A stretch of 64,000 nt of DNA, taken from NCBI RefSeq assembly GCF_015351105.1, contig NZ_JADKRR010000001.1:1717069-1781068 (forward strand), in the 5' to 3' direction. A program made the position numbers and the translations under genes. The DNA is from Clavibacter sp. VKM Ac-2872 (GTDB lineage Bacteria > Actinomycetota > Actinomycetes > Actinomycetales > Microbacteriaceae). A model generated the notes under the pieces. The model saw only the letters and a program-made list of their open reading frames with translations, was not told the DNA's origin and ran no database searches. This document shows, one piece after another, positions 25,751-35,267 of this stretch. Numbering within the stretch: position 1 is the first letter of the stretch; each line of letters opens with the position of its first letter.

Positions 25751-27025
25751 TCACCTGGCGGCCTGGCGCTTGGGGCGGGCCCGGCCGGACCCCTGCTGCT
25801 TGGGGACCGTGGTGCCCGCCTCGGCGATGCTGCCGATGATCAGCGCCGCCTGCAGGATGAGGGCCTCCCGGGCACCCGTCGCATCCCAGCCGATGACGTC
25901 CGAGACGCGCTTCAGCCGGTACCGCACCGTGTTGGGGTGCACGAACAGCTCACGCGCGGTGGCCTCCAGGGAGCGGCCGGTGTCGAGGTAGCACCACAGC
26001 GTCGCGAGCAGCTCGGTCGAGTGCGCCTGCAGCGGCTTGTAGACCCGGTTGATGAGCGTGGACCGCGCGAGCGGGTCGCCGGCGAGGGCGCGCTCGGGGA
26101 GCAGGTCGTCGGCGAGCGTGGGCCGCGGCGCGTTCCGCCACGAGCGGGCGACGGCGAATCCGGCCAGTGCCGCCCGTGCGCTCCGCGAGGCCTCGACGAG
26201 GCTGGGCACCTCGTGGCCGAGGACGAGGTGGCCCGCCCCGAACCCCGGCTCGAGCTGGGTCGCGATCTCGAGGAAGGCGACCGGCGGGGTCTCGGCCCCG
26301 ACGGCCTCCGGGTCGACCACCGCCGGGGACGCGCGTCCGATGACGAGGACCAGCCGGCTGCCCTGGACCCCGATGAGCACGTCGGCCTCGAGGTGCCGCG
26401 CCGTGCGCCGGAGCTGGTCGACGTCGAGCACAGCCGGTGCCGTGCCGACGAGCACGGAGACCTCGCCGTGCCCGTGCCAGCCGAGCGCCGCGATCCGCGA
26501 GGGCAGCTCGTCGTCGTACTCGCCGGACAGGATGCTGTCGACGACGAGGGCCTCGAGCCGGGCATCCCAGAGCCCGCGGGCCTCGGCGGCGCGCGCGTAG
26601 ACGTCCGCCGCGGCGAACGCGATCTCCCGCGAGTACAGCAGGATCGCGTCGCGCACCGTGCGGTGCCGGTCGCGGACACGGTCCTCGACCACCTCCACCG
26701 TGACGCGGATGAGCTGCAGCGTCTGCTGCAGGCTCACCGATCGGAGGAGCTCGCGGGGCGCGGCGCCGAACACGTCCGCCGCGATCCACGGCGTCGAGTC
26801 GGGATCGTCGTACCAGTGCACGAAGGACGTGATGCCCGCCTGCGCGACCAGCCCGACGGCGGACCGCCGCCCCGGCGGCATCTCGCCGTACCAGGGCAGC
26901 GTGTCCTCCAGGCGTCGGAGCGTGGCGCTCGCGAGCTCACCCGACAGGGACCGGAGCCACGCGAGCGTCTCCGCCTTCGTCTCCCCGGTCTCCACGTCGG
27001 TGTCGTGCCGGTCGCTCGGTGTCAC
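25751..27025 (-). CDS. fasR: PucR/CdaR-type helix-turn-helix regulator, likely FasR of fatty acid synthesis
   Basis: A 424-residue regulator. The C-terminal helix-turn-helix reads LEATARELFVHPNTVRYRLK (residues about 357-376), the PucR/CdaR pattern; the N-terminal half is a sensory region. In Streptomyces coelicolor the PucR-type protein FasR is encoded right before fabD and activates the fab operon. The same place here makes that role likely, though the name is by position and family. It is separated from fabD by 94 nt that would hold the controlled promoter. Confidence 0.85.
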   Translation of the reverse strand: MTPSDRHDTDVETGETKAETLAWLRSLSGELASATLRRLEDTLPWYGEMPPGRRSAVGLVAQAGITSFVHWYDDPDSTPWIAADVFGAAPRELLRSVSLQQTLQLIRVTVEVVEDRVRDRHRTVRDAILLYSREIAFAAADVYARAAEARGLWDARLEALVVDSILSGEYDDELPSRIAALGWHGHGEVSVLVGTAPAVLDVDQLRRTARHLEADVLIGVQGSRLVLVIGRASPAVVDPEAVGAETPPVAFLEIATQLEPGFGAGHLVLGHEVPSLVEASRSARAALAGFAVARSWRNAPRPTLADDLLPERALAGDPLARSTLINRVYKPLQAHSTELLATLWCYLDTGRSLEATARELFVHPNTVRYRLKRVSDVIGWDATGAREALILQAALIIGSIAEAGTTVPKQQGSGRARPKRQAAR

Positions 27026-27041
27026 GTCAGGTCGGCGCAGC

Positions 27042-29768
27042 TCACGCCTCGCCGCCCGCCGATCCGGTCGTGCCGGCGTTCACGTCGAGCAGGCGGTACT
27101 TGTCGATCGCCCACTTCGGCGCGTCCTGGTCGACCTTGCCCTGCTTGGCGAGGCGCTGCAGCGTCTTGACGACCATCGACGGACCGTCGATCGCGAAGAA
27201 CCGACGGGCTGCGGGACGCGTGTCCGAGAAGCCGAAGCCGTCGGCGCCGAGCGTCGAGTAGTCGCCGGGCACGAACTGGCGGATCTGGTCGGGCACCGCG
27301 TGCGAGAAGTCGGTGACCGCGACGAACGGGCCCTCGGCGTGACGCAGCTTCTCCTCCAGGTACGGGACCCGGGTCTCGGAGTGCGGGTGGAGCATGTTGT
27401 GCTCCTCCGCGGCCAGGCCGTCGCGGCGCAGCTCGCCCCACGACGTGACCGACCAGACGTCGGCGGAGACGCCCCAGTCGTCGGCCAGGAGCTGCTGCGC
27501 CTCCAGGGCCCACGGGACCGCGACGCCGGACGCCATGAGCTGCGCCTTCGGTCCGTCGACCCAGCCGTCCTTGAGCTTGTACACGCCGCGGACGATGCCG
27601 TCCACGTCCACGCCCTCGGGCTCGCTCGGATGGATGATCGGCTCGTTGTAGACCGTGAGGTAGTACATGACGTTCGGGTCCTCGTGCTCCCCGCCGTACA
27701 TGCGCTCGAGGCCGGACCGCACGATGTGGCCGATCTCGTAGGCGTACGCGGGGTCGTAGGACACGACCGCCGGGTTCGTCTGCGACAGGACGAGCGAGTG
27801 CCCGTCGGCGTGCTGGAGGCCCTCGCCCGTGAGCGTGGTGCGTCCCGCGGTGGCGCCGATGAGGAAGCCGCGCGCCATCTGGTCGCCCGCCGCCCAGATC
27901 GCGTCGCCCGTGCGCTGGAACCCGAACATCGAGTAGAAGACGTAGATCGGGATGAGGGGCTCACCCTGCGTGGAGTACGTGGTGCCGAGGTTCGTGAACG
28001 CCGCCAGCGCTCCCGCCTCGTTGATCCCCACGTGCACGATCTGGCCCTGCGGGCTCTCCTTGTAGGACAGCAGCAGCTCGCGGTCGACCGACGTGTAGTG
28101 CTGGCCGTTCGGGTTGTAGATCTTCGCCGTCGGGAAGAAGGCGTCTATGCCGAACGTGCGGGCCTCGTCCGGGATGATCGGGACGACGCGGTTGCCGAAG
28201 TCCTTCGAGCGGATCAGGTCCTTCAGGAGGCGGACGAACGCCATGGTGGTGGCGATCTCCTGCGTGCCGGATCCCTTCTTGGAGATGCGGTACGCGGAGT
28301 CGTCCGGGAGCGTGATCGCGGTGTGCGACGTGCGGCGCTCGGGCGAGTAGCCGCCGAGCGCGCGGCGGCGCTCCTGCATGTACTGGATCGCCTCGTCGTC
28401 CTGACCGGGGTGGTAGTACGGCGGCAGGTACGGGTCGGCCTCGAGCTGGGCGTCCGTGATGGGCACGCGCATCTCGTCGCGGAACTGCTTGAGGTTGTCG
28501 AGCGTGAGCTTCTTCATCTGGTGGGTCGCGTTGCGGCCCTCGAAGCTCGGGCCGAGGCCATAGCCCTTGACGGTCTTCGCGAGGATGACCGTGGGCTGGC
28601 CCGTGTGCTCGCTGGCCGCCTTGAAGGCCGCGTAGACCTTGCGGTAGTCGTGGCCGCCGCGCTTGAGGTTCCAGATCTGGTCGTCGGTATAGCCCTCGAC
28701 GAGCTTCGCGGTGCGCTCGTCGCGGCCGAAGAAGTTCTCGCGGATGTAGGCGCCGCTCTCGGCCTTGTAGGTCTGGTAGTCGCCGTCGGGCGTACGGTTC
28801 ATCAGGTCGAGGAGCGCGCCGTCGGTGTCGCGGGCGAGCAGGTCGTCCCACTCGCGGCCCCAGACGACCTTGATGACGTTCCAGCCGGCGCCGCGGAAGA
28901 AGCTCTCGAGCTCCTGGATGATCTTGCCGTTGCCGCGGACGGGTCCGTCGAGGCGCTGCAGGTTGCAGTTGATGACGAAGTTCAGGTTGTCGAGCTTCTC
29001 GTTCGCCGCCACCTGGAGCTGGCCGCGGCTCTCCACCTCGTCCATCTCGCCGTCGCCGAGGAACGCCCAGACCTGCTGGTCGGACGCGTCCTTGATGCCG
29101 CGGTTGGTGAGGTACTTGTTCGCCTGCGCCTGGTAGATCGCGTTGATCGGGCCGAGGCCCATCGACACCGTGGGGAACTGCCAGAACTCCGGCATGAGGC
29201 GCGGGTGCGGGTAGGAGGAGAGGCCGCCGCCCGCATGGCTCTTCTCCTGGCGGAAGCCGTCGAGCTGGTGCTCGCTCAGGCGTCCCTCGAGGAACGCGCG
29301 GGCGTAGGTGCCGGGGGAGGCGTGACCCTGCACGAAGACCTGGTCGCCGCCGCCCGGGTGGTCCTGGCCGCGGAAGAAGTGGTTGTAGCCGACCTCGTAG
29401 AGCGCCGCGGAGGACGCGTAGGTGGCGATGTGCCCGCCGACCGCGATGCCGGGGCGCTGGGCCCGGTGCACGGTGACGGCCGCGTTCCAGCGGATCCATG
29501 CGCGGTAGCGGCGCTCGAGGTCCTCGTCACCGGGGAAGTCGGGCTCGTTCTCCGGCGCGATGGTGTTGATGTAGTCCGTGGTCGGGACCATCGGCACACC
29601 GAGGTGGAGCTCCTTCGAGCGCTTCAGGAGGCTGAGCATGACGTCGCGCGCGCGACCCCGGCCCTGCGTCTCCACGAGCCCGTCGAGCGACTCGTTCCAT
29701 TCGGCGGTCTCTTCCGGATCCTGGTCGGTGTGGTTCACCGAGTACGGATCCTGGTCGTTGACAGTCAC
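27042..29768 (-). CDS. aceE: Pyruvate dehydrogenase E1 component, homodimeric type
   Basis: A 908-residue thiamine-diphosphate enzyme that decarboxylates pyruvate and acetylates the lipoyl E2. The cofactor motif starts [14 protein letters not shown] and ends [32 protein letters not shown] and [19 protein letters not shown] are AceE landmarks. The GTG at 29768 with AAGAGG upstream gives the usual N-terminus ([19 protein letters not shown]); the open frame upstream of it is non-coding. The E2 and E3 genes lie 19-22 kb away (48.5-51.4 kb), so the complex is encoded at two sites. Confidence 0.97.
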   Translation of the reverse strand: MTVNDQDPYSVNHTDQDPEETAEWNESLDGLVETQGRGRARDVMLSLLKRSKELHLGVPMVPTTDYINTIAPENEPDFPGDEDLERRYRAWIRWNAAVTVHRAQRPGIAVGGHIATYASSAALYEVGYNHFFRGQDHPGGGDQVFVQGHASPGTYARAFLEGRLSEHQLDGFRQEKSHAGGGLSSYPHPRLMPEFWQFPTVSMGLGPINAIYQAQANKYLTNRGIKDASDQQVWAFLGDGEMDEVESRGQLQVAANEKLDNLNFVINCNLQRLDGPVRGNGKIIQELESFFRGAGWNVIKVVWGREWDDLLARDTDGALLDLMNRTPDGDYQTYKAESGAYIRENFFGRDERTAKLVEGYTDDQIWNLKRGGHDYRKVYAAFKAASEHTGQPTVILAKTVKGYGLGPSFEGRNATHQMKKLTLDNLKQFRDEMRVPITDAQLEADPYLPPYYHPGQDDEAIQYMQERRRALGGYSPERRTSHTAITLPDDSAYRISKKGSGTQEIATTMAFVRLLKDLIRSKDFGNRVVPIIPDEARTFGIDAFFPTAKIYNPNGQHYTSVDRELLLSYKESPQGQIVHVGINEAGALAAFTNLGTTYSTQGEPLIPIYVFYSMFGFQRTGDAIWAAGDQMARGFLIGATAGRTTLTGEGLQHADGHSLVLSQTNPAVVSYDPAYAYEIGHIVRSGLERMYGGEHEDPNVMYYLTVYNEPIIHPSEPEGVDVDGIVRGVYKLKDGWVDGPKAQLMASGVAVPWALEAQQLLADDWGVSADVWSVTSWGELRRDGLAAEEHNMLHPHSETRVPYLEEKLRHAEGPFVAVTDFSHAVPDQIRQFVPGDYSTLGADGFGFSDTRPAARRFFAIDGPSMVVKTLQRLAKQGKVDQDAPKWAIDKYRLLDVNAGTTGSAGGEA

Positions 29769-30009
29769 CCTCGACCTCTTCCTGTGGTGTGCAGACATCG
29801 TCTTCGGTGCCACGGGGCTCGAAGGGTGCGAGACCGCGCGTACGCCGAGGGCCAGCCTACCCATGCCGACCGACGGTCCAGGACTACCGGCGGCGCGGCC
29901 GGTCGGGCCGGCCCGGAGCCCCGGGAGCTGGACTTCGCGGATCCCCGGCGTAAGCTCGATCCTCGTGCCAGACAGGGGACATCTGCCGGCACGGAAGGAT
30001 CCGCACCCC
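29769..30009. promoter_or_regulatory. Divergent promoter region, aceE and peroxiredoxin genes
   Basis: For aceE, TAGGCT on the minus strand (complement of 29854-29859) predicts an 80-nt leader. For the peroxiredoxin gene, TAAGCT at 29951-29956 predicts a 47-nt leader ending in a GGAAGG ribosome site. No operator palindrome was found. Confidence 0.4.
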
Positions 30010-30483
30010 ATGGCCCTGGCCAACGACACACAGGCTCCCGACTTCGAGCTCGCCAACCAGTTCGGCGAGCGCGTCCGGTTGAGCGAGTACCGCGGACACC
30101 GCGCGGTCGCCCTCGTCTTCTTCCCCCTCGCGTTCTCGGGCACGTGCACCGGCGAGATGTGCCAGCTGGAGGAGAACCTCGGCCTCTTCGCGGACAGCCG
30201 CGTCGAGCTCATCGGCATCAGCGTCGACAGCAAGCACACGCTGCGCGCGTGGGCCCAGCAGCAGGGGATCGACTTCCAGCTCCTCGCGGACTTCTGGCCC
30301 CACGGGCAGGTGGCGAAGGAGTACGGCGTGTTCCTCGAGGAGAAGGGCTTCGCGAACCGCGCGACGTTCCTCATCGACACGCGCGGCATCATCCGCGGCA
30401 GCTTCATCACGGCGCCGGGCGAGGCGCGCGAGCTCGAGGCGTACCGCACCGCCATCCGCGACCTGGCGCTCGTCCCGGCCTGA
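30010..30483 (+). CDS. Peroxiredoxin, AhpE/BCP type
   Basis: A 157-residue thiol peroxidase. The active site is [13 protein letters not shown]: Pro39, Ser43 and the peroxidatic Cys46 form the P-x3-(T/S)-x2-C motif. Cys51 sits five residues later, the same spacing as the resolving Cys of E. coli BCP. Overall sequence, including [17 protein letters not shown], is closest to mycobacterial AhpE, which is a 1-Cys enzyme. This one may therefore work as an atypical 2-Cys form. A GGAAGG ribosome site precedes the ATG. Confidence 0.92.
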   Translation: MALANDTQAPDFELANQFGERVRLSEYRGHRAVALVFFPLAFSGTCTGEMCQLEENLGLFADSRVELIGISVDSKHTLRAWAQQQGIDFQLLADFWPHGQVAKEYGVFLEEKGFANRATFLIDTRGIIRGSFITAPGEARELEAYRTAIRDLALVPA

Positions 30484-30501
30484 TCCGGCTCCCGCGGCGC
30501 G

Positions 30502-31191
30502 TCAGCTGAGGATGTTCACCGCGCGGGCGATGACCAGCGCGAGGATCACGAAGCCGGCGAACGCCTCGAGCGCCATGAGCGCCTTCGCGCGGTGGGACAG
30601 CGGCATCACGTCGGTGGGGCTGTACGCCATCGAGTTCGTGAGCGAGAAGTACGCGTAGTCGACAAACCCGGGCACCCAGTCCGCGTGCTCCGAGGAGCGG
30701 CGCGCGACCTCCGACACGGCGCCCGAGTCCTCGTCCTGCGGGAAGCGGAAATCGGCGGGGGCGAGCTCGGCGCGGGCGTGCGTGCGGCGGGCCACGGGAC
30801 CGCCCCGGTCCAGCTCCCAGAAGACGAGCGCGAAGGCCAGCACGTTGGTCGCCCACACCTGCAGGGCCGTGAGCAGCAGCTCCGGTCCCGCCTCCGAGGC
30901 GTCGACCAGCGCGATGACCAGGACCACGAGGCTCACCTGGTTCGCCACCACGAGGAGGCAGCCCAGCGCGAGGCCGAGCCCGCGGGACCACGGCGTCTCG
31001 CGCACGAACCGACGGGGGTTGAGCGCGACCAGCGGCACGAGCAGGGCCACGGCGATCACCGCCACGGAGATGCGGACACCTGCGGGGACGGCGGTCGGCG
31101 CGATCCCGTAGAGGACGACGGCGACGACGAGGCCGACGGCAGCGGGCCAGCGGGGCTCCGCGACGGTGCGGCGGGAGGGGTGGATGGGCAC
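30502..31191 (-). CDS. DUF1345-like membrane protein
   Basis: A 229-residue protein with about six membrane helices. The C-terminal block [20 protein letters not shown] followed by [16 protein letters not shown] resembles the ending of DUF1345 proteins and, loosely, a potassium-channel pore helix. A real channel role is not shown. The GTG start has no ribosome site, but TAGCCT lies 7 nt upstream, so the transcript is probably leaderless. It converges with the peroxiredoxin gene. Confidence 0.8.
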   Translation of the reverse strand: MPIHPSRRTVAEPRWPAAVGLVVAVVLYGIAPTAVPAGVRISVAVIAVALLVPLVALNPRRFVRETPWSRGLGLALGCLLVVANQVSLVVLVIALVDASEAGPELLLTALQVWATNVLAFALVFWELDRGGPVARRTHARAELAPADFRFPQDEDSGAVSEVARRSSEHADWVPGFVDYAYFSLTNSMAYSPTDVMPLSHRAKALMALEAFAGFVILALVIARAVNILS

Positions 31192-31283
31192 GGGGGAGAG
31201 GCTACGGCGCGTGCGGGCCGGGCTGCCGTGGCGCGCCGACGCGGTCGGCTAGCATGGCCGGGCGCCCGGCGACCGGGCGACGC

Positions 31284-31356
31284 GGGCCTTTAGCTCAGTT
31301 GGTAGAGCGCCACGTTTACACCGTGGATGTCGTCGGTTCGAGCCCGGCAGGGCCCA
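31284..31356 (+). tRNA. tRNA-Val (anticodon UAC)
   Basis: A 73-nt cloverleaf. The acceptor stem GGGCCTT pairs with AGGGCCC. The D arm has AGCTCAGTTGGTAGAGC. The anticodon stem CCACG/CGTGG encloses TTTACAC with anticodon TAC. The T arm is GTCGG-TTCGAGC-CCGGC, and the discriminator is A. The 3' CCA is not encoded (the DNA continues CCT). Confidence 0.97.
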
Positions 31357-31397
31357 CCTCGCGTCCCGGCCGCTGCCGGTCGCTCCATCGCACGGGG

Positions 31398-31991
31398 TCA
31401 GGTCCGGGTCCCCAGGCCCCGCACCAGCAGGTCGACCCCGAAGGCGAAGTCGCCGGCCGGATCCTCCTCGTCCGTCGGCGCGGGCAGCAGGCCGAGCCGG
31501 TCGAGCTGGACGCGCTGCTGCTCGTGCGCCACGTGACCGAGCACGAAGTGCAGGAGCGCCGACGCCGCGCGGGCGCAGTCGGCGTCCCCGAATCCGCCCC
31601 CGGCGACGGCCGCGGACAGCGTGTCGCGCGCCGCCGTCGCGCCGAGCCCCAGCGCCGTGGTGCTCGCCACGACCTCGGCGCCGTCGCGATGGGCGAGGAG
31701 GGCGGCACGGAGGGACATCGCGGCATCGCGGACCCGCTCGCGCCAGTCCTCCTGCGGGCGGCTCGTGTCCGTCGTGACGGTCGCCGCCTCCGCGACGATG
31801 AGGTCGGCCAGCTCCGCCAGGAGGCTCTGCTTGTCCGGGAAGTGCCAGTAGAGCGCGCTGGGCTGGACGTCGAGGGCGGCGCCGAGGCGGCGCATCGTGA
31901 AGTCCGGGAGGCCGTGCTCGTCGAGGATCCGCAGGGCGGTGCGGGCGACGTCGTCGCGGTTGTGCCGCCCCGCCGCCTGCGCCCGTGCCAT
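31398..31991 (-). CDS. bioQ: TetR-family regulator, likely the biotin repressor BioQ
   Basis: A 197-residue TetR protein. The helix-turn-helix occupies residues 15-60 (VARTALRILDEHGLPDFTMR, then LDVQPSALYWHFPDKQSLL), followed by a TetR_C-type ligand domain. It is divergent to bioYMN, and the shared spacer holds a perfect TGAAC-N3-GTTCA palindrome, the BioQ-type operator known in corynebacteria. TATAGT lies 6 nt before the ATG, next to the operator, so the gene is probably leaderless and self-repressed. Confidence 0.85.
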   Translation of the reverse strand: MARAQAAGRHNRDDVARTALRILDEHGLPDFTMRRLGAALDVQPSALYWHFPDKQSLLAELADLIVAEAATVTTDTSRPQEDWRERVRDAAMSLRAALLAHRDGAEVVASTTALGLGATAARDTLSAAVAGGGFGDADCARAASALLHFVLGHVAHEQQRVQLDRLGLLPAPTDEEDPAGDFAFGVDLLVRGLGTRT

Positions 31992-31997
31992 GGCGCC

Positions 31998-32032
31998 ACT
32001 ATAGTGAACGCCGTTCAGGTGAACACTCGGTC
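31998..32032. promoter_or_regulatory. bioQ -10 element and BioQ-type operator
   Basis: TATAGT (minus strand, 31998-32003) is the bioQ -10. TGAACGCCGTTCA at 32005-32017 is a perfect 13-base palindrome matching the BioQ consensus TGAAC-N3-GTTAC/GTTCA. A second, imperfect copy (TGAACACTCGGTC) begins at 32020. Binding would block both bioQ and the rightward bioY promoter. Confidence 0.8.
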
Positions 32033-32068
32033 AGGTCGTCTCCGGCCGCATCACGCAGAAGGAAGCCC

Positions 32069-32710
32069 ATGACGCCGTCCCGCTCCCTGCACGTCCGCGC
32101 CGACCGACGCGCCAACCTCGACGCCACCGACCTCGCGCGGGTGGCCGTCCTCGCCGCGGTCGTCGCGGTGCTCGGGCTCCCCGGCAGCGTCAGCGTCCTG
32201 GGCGGCGTTCCCATCACGGCGCAGACGCTCGGCGTGATGCTCGCGGGCGCCGTCCTCGGGGCGCGTCTCGGGGCCCTGGCCATCGCCGTCCTCCTCGCGC
32301 TCGTCGCGGTGGGGCTGCCGCTGCTCGCCGGGGGGACCGGCGGCCTGGGCGTCTTCCTCGGCCCGTCCGCCGGCTACCTGGTGGGCTGGATCGCCGGGGC
32401 ATCCGTGGTGGGCCTCCTCGTCCACCTCGGCGGCCGGCGGCCCACCGCATGGCGCACGGCCGTGGCCATGGTGGTCGGCGGGATCGTCGTCATCTACGCC
32501 GTGGGGATCCCTGTGCAGAGCCTCGTCACCCGCCTGCCCCTGCTCGAGACCGCGTACACCAGCCTGGTGTTCCTCCCCGGCGACCTGATCAAGGCGGCCA
32601 TCGCCACGGCGATCGTGATGACGCTGGTCCGCGGCTACCCCCGCGCCTTCCGCCGCCCGTCCGGCTGGACGACGGGACGCCAGGACGCCACGGCGGCGAC
32701 CGCCAGGTGA
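32069..32710 (+). CDS. bioY: Biotin ECF transporter S component
   Basis: A 213-residue membrane protein with about six helices that binds biotin. GGVPITAQTLGVMLAGAVLG and the Gly-rich GGTGGLGVFLGPSAGYLVGW are BioY signatures. AGAAGGAAG sits before the ATG at 32069. It heads the bioYMN operon; GTGA overlaps join it to bioM. The BioQ-type operator lies about 50 nt upstream. Confidence 0.95.
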   Translation: MTPSRSLHVRADRRANLDATDLARVAVLAAVVAVLGLPGSVSVLGGVPITAQTLGVMLAGAVLGARLGALAIAVLLALVAVGLPLLAGGTGGLGVFLGPSAGYLVGWIAGASVVGLLVHLGGRRPTAWRTAVAMVVGGIVVIYAVGIPVQSLVTRLPLLETAYTSLVFLPGDLIKAAIATAIVMTLVRGYPRAFRRPSGWTTGRQDATAATAR

Positions 32711-33411
32711 GCCCGGCGGACGGCAGCGGCGCCGCGGCCCTGCACCTCGCGGGCGTGGGCGTGCGCCTCGGCGACGTCAAGGCGCTCCGCGACGTCACGC
32801 TCGACGTGGGGGCGCGCACGCTCGCCGTGATCGGGGAGAACGGCTCGGGCAAGAGCACGTTCGCCCGGCTCGTCGGCGGGCTCGTCGGCCGGACCTCGGG
32901 AGAGCTCGCCGTCCTGGGCATCGACCCGGATCGCGGGACCCGCGAGCTGCGACGACGCGTCGCGGTCGTGTTCAGCAACCCCGACGCGCAGATCGTCATG
33001 CCCACCGTCGCCGAGGACGTCGCGTTCTCGCTGCGGCCGGAGCGCCTGAACCGCGCCGACGCGGACGCCCGGGTGGCCGGAGCCCTCCGCCGGCTCGGCA
33101 TCGAGCACCTCGCCGAGCGCTCGTCGCACGAGCTGTCCGGCGGGCAGAAGCAGCTGCTCGCACTGGCGGGGGCCTTCGTGCGGCGCCCCGAGCTCGTGAT
33201 CGCCGACGAGCCCACCGCGTACCTCGACGCCCGGAACGCCCGCCGGGTCGCCGACCACCTCTTCGAGGACGGCCACCGACTCGTTCTCGTCACCCACGAC
33301 CTCGCTGCCGCTGCCCGATGCGACGCCGCCGTCCTGTTCGCCGACGGCCGGCTGATCCGCACAGGAGCGCCCGCCGCCGTCATCGCCGAGTACGAGGCGA
33401 TGCTCGAGTGA
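32707..33411 (+). CDS. bioM: Biotin ECF transporter ATPase
   Basis: A 234-residue ABC ATPase. Walker A is IGENGSGKSTF, the signature is LSGGQKQLLALAGAF, Walker B is LVIADEP, and the switch His is in LVTHDL. It is a single EcfA-type protein, so a homodimer is likely. The GTG start overlaps the bioY stop. It drives biotin uptake with BioN and BioY. Confidence 0.95.
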   Translation: MSPADGSGAAALHLAGVGVRLGDVKALRDVTLDVGARTLAVIGENGSGKSTFARLVGGLVGRTSGELAVLGIDPDRGTRELRRRVAVVFSNPDAQIVMPTVAEDVAFSLRPERLNRADADARVAGALRRLGIEHLAERSSHELSGGQKQLLALAGAFVRRPELVIADEPTAYLDARNARRVADHLFEDGHRLVLVTHDLAAAARCDAAVLFADGRLIRTGAPAAVIAEYEAMLE

Positions 33412-34019
33412 CGCCGACGGAGCCGCGTCGCCCCGGCCGCCTCGAGCGTATGGCGGCCGGACCCGAGCTGATCGCGCTCATGGTGGTCGTGCTCGGCGTC
33501 TCGCTCCTGCCGTCCACCTGGTGGGCGGCGGGGACCGCGGTCGCCGTCGCGGTCGCCGCCTACGCGGCGGCGCAGCTCGGGGACGGTCTCATGGGCCTCC
33601 GCCGCCTCGCCGGCCAGGTGCGCGCCGTGCGCTGGCTGATGCTGTTCACGCTCGTCAGCCAGCTCCTCCTGCTCGGGCCCGAGCCCGCGGTGGCGAACAC
33701 GGCGCGCGTCACGTCGGCGATCGCGATCGCCGGCCTGCTCGTCCTCACGACCTCCATGACCGCGCTCCTCGACAGCGTCGAGCGCGGCCTGCGTCCGTTG
33801 CGGCGGCTCGGCGTCGACACGGAGCGGATCTCGCTGCTCCTCACCGTGACCGCCGGCACGGTCCCGATCCTCGGGCGCCTGGCCGCCGACGTCCGCGAGG
33901 CCCAGCGCGCGCGCGGCGCCCGTCCCGGCATCCGGACGTTCGTCGTCCCCTTCCTCGTCGTCGCCCTCAAGCACGCCGACCAGCTGGGCGACGCGCTCAC
34001 CGCCCGCGGCGTGAGATGA
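33408..34019 (+). CDS. bioN: Biotin ECF transporter T component
   Basis: A 203-residue membrane protein of the CbiQ/EcfT family with about five helices. Two Ala-Arg-Gly motifs, in AQRARGARPG and ALTARGVR, form the coupling helices that grip the ATPase dimer. The GTG start is in a GTGA overlap with bioM. It ends the operon. Confidence 0.92.
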   Translation: MTPTEPRRPGRLERMAAGPELIALMVVVLGVSLLPSTWWAAGTAVAVAVAAYAAAQLGDGLMGLRRLAGQVRAVRWLMLFTLVSQLLLLGPEPAVANTARVTSAIAIAGLLVLTTSMTALLDSVERGLRPLRRLGVDTERISLLLTVTAGTVPILGRLAADVREAQRARGARPGIRTFVVPFLVVALKHADQLGDALTARGVR

Positions 34020-34104
34020 CGCGCCGGTGCGCACCCACCCGATCGCGATGTCCGCGGGCCGCGTGGGCCGCGTCGCCGCGGGCGTGTCGCGGTAGCATCC
34101 ACCC

Positions 34105-34296
34105 ATGAGCTCCGACACGGCCGATGGCGCCGCCAGCTGGTCGGTCGTCGACGCCGCGACCCACGGGTCGAGCACCCACCGCGGATCCGCGCAGCGCAGC
34201 CTCTGGCCGCTCGAGCCCCTCGTGCCCTCGCCGGACGTCCAGCCAGACGCACCCCGGGACGAGCGGACCCCCCGCCGCGGCGCGCGCCGCGGCTGA
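34105..34296 (+). CDS. Small hypothetical protein, 63 residues, probably leaderless
   Basis: A short ORF starting MSSDTADGAASWSVVDAAT with a Pro-rich middle and a basic C-terminus (TPRRGARRG). There is no ribosome site. TAGCAT lies exactly 6 nt before the ATG, the same arrangement as twelve better-supported genes here, which is the main evidence that it is real. No family recognised. A frame on the other strand (33997-34305) lacks such support. Confidence 0.5.
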   Translation: MSSDTADGAASWSVVDAATHGSSTHRGSAQRSLWPLEPLVPSPDVQPDAPRDERTPRRGARRG

Positions 34297-34348
34297 CCGG
34301 CGCACGGGCGGCGACGGGCCGACGCCGCCCCTTCGTTACGATGGGCAC

Positions 34349-35176
34349 GTGAAACCCACCCTCGCCGACGTCGTCCGGATCGTCGAGGGGGCATGGCCGC
34401 CCGCGGGCGCATCCGAGTGGGACGCGTCCGGGCTCGTCTCGGGGGATCCGCGTCAGCCGGTCCGCCGCATCCACCTCGCGGTCGACGCCGTCCGCGCGAC
34501 GGTCGACGAGGCGGTCGCCGCCGACGCCGACCTGCTGCTCGTGCACCACCCCCTGCTGCTCCGCGGGGTCACGACCATCGCCGAGACCGGCTACAAGGGA
34601 GCGCTCCTCGCCGACCTCGTGCGGGCCGGCTGCGCCCTGCACGCCGCGCACACCACCGCCGACGTCGTGGAGGAGGGCACCTCCGGTCGGCTCGCGGCGC
34701 TCCTCGGCCTCGTGCCCGAGAGCCTGCGGCCGATCGACCCGGCCGCGGACGGCGTGCGGGGCATCGGCCGCGTCGGCGACCTGCCCGCGCCGACGACGCT
34801 CGGACGCCTCGCCGGCGAGCTGGCCCGGATCCTCCCGCCCACCGCGACGGGGATCCGCGTCGCGGGGCCCTACGACGCCCCCGTCACCCGCGTCGCCCTC
34901 TGCGGGGGAGCCGGCGACTCGCTGCTCGCCGCGACCGAGGTGGTCGCCGCCGACGTCTACATCACCTCCGACCTCCGTCACCACCCGGCCAGCGAGGCCC
35001 GCGAGTCCGCCGCGCTCCGCGGCGGCACCCCGTTCCTCATCGACACCTCCCACTGGGCGAGCGAATGGCTCTGGCTCGACCAGGCCGCGGAGACGCTGCG
35101 CGCGGCGCTCCCCGACGTGGAGGTCACCGTCAGCGACATCCGCACCGACCCCTGGGACTTCACCGTCACGCAGTGA
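34349..35176 (+). CDS. Nif3-like dinuclear metal centre protein
   Basis: A 275-residue protein of the NIF3/YbgI/DUF34 family, toroidal hexamers that bind two metal ions. VHHPLLLRGVTTI and AHTTADVVEEG hold metal-binding His and Asp, and the C-terminal LIDTSHWASEW supplies the last His/Glu region. The reaction is not settled in the literature. The GTG start at 34349 has TACGAT 6 nt before it, so it should be leaderless. The order nif3-zinc ribbon protein-rnpB is common in Actinobacteria. Confidence 0.92.
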   Translation: MKPTLADVVRIVEGAWPPAGASEWDASGLVSGDPRQPVRRIHLAVDAVRATVDEAVAADADLLLVHHPLLLRGVTTIAETGYKGALLADLVRAGCALHAAHTTADVVEEGTSGRLAALLGLVPESLRPIDPAADGVRGIGRVGDLPAPTTLGRLAGELARILPPTATGIRVAGPYDAPVTRVALCGGAGDSLLAATEVVAADVYITSDLRHHPASEARESAALRGGTPFLIDTSHWASEWLWLDQAAETLRAALPDVEVTVSDIRTDPWDFTVTQ

Positions 35177-35267
35177 CCGGCCCTCGCGCGGACGACCGCG
35201 CGCATCCACGACACACGCATCGCGTGCACGCCGCACACCGGCGGAGCCGCACCACGAGAGGGAGAGC

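Noticed and set aside
26658-30509. A 1283-residue rightward open frame
   Set aside because: It is antisense to aceE. The His/Val/Arg/Leu-rich repeat-like translation is the usual mirror of a GC-rich gene.
33997-34305. A 102-residue leftward ORF between bioN and nif3
   Set aside because: Basic low-complexity translation with no start support; the opposite-strand 63-residue ORF has a promoter at the right spacing.
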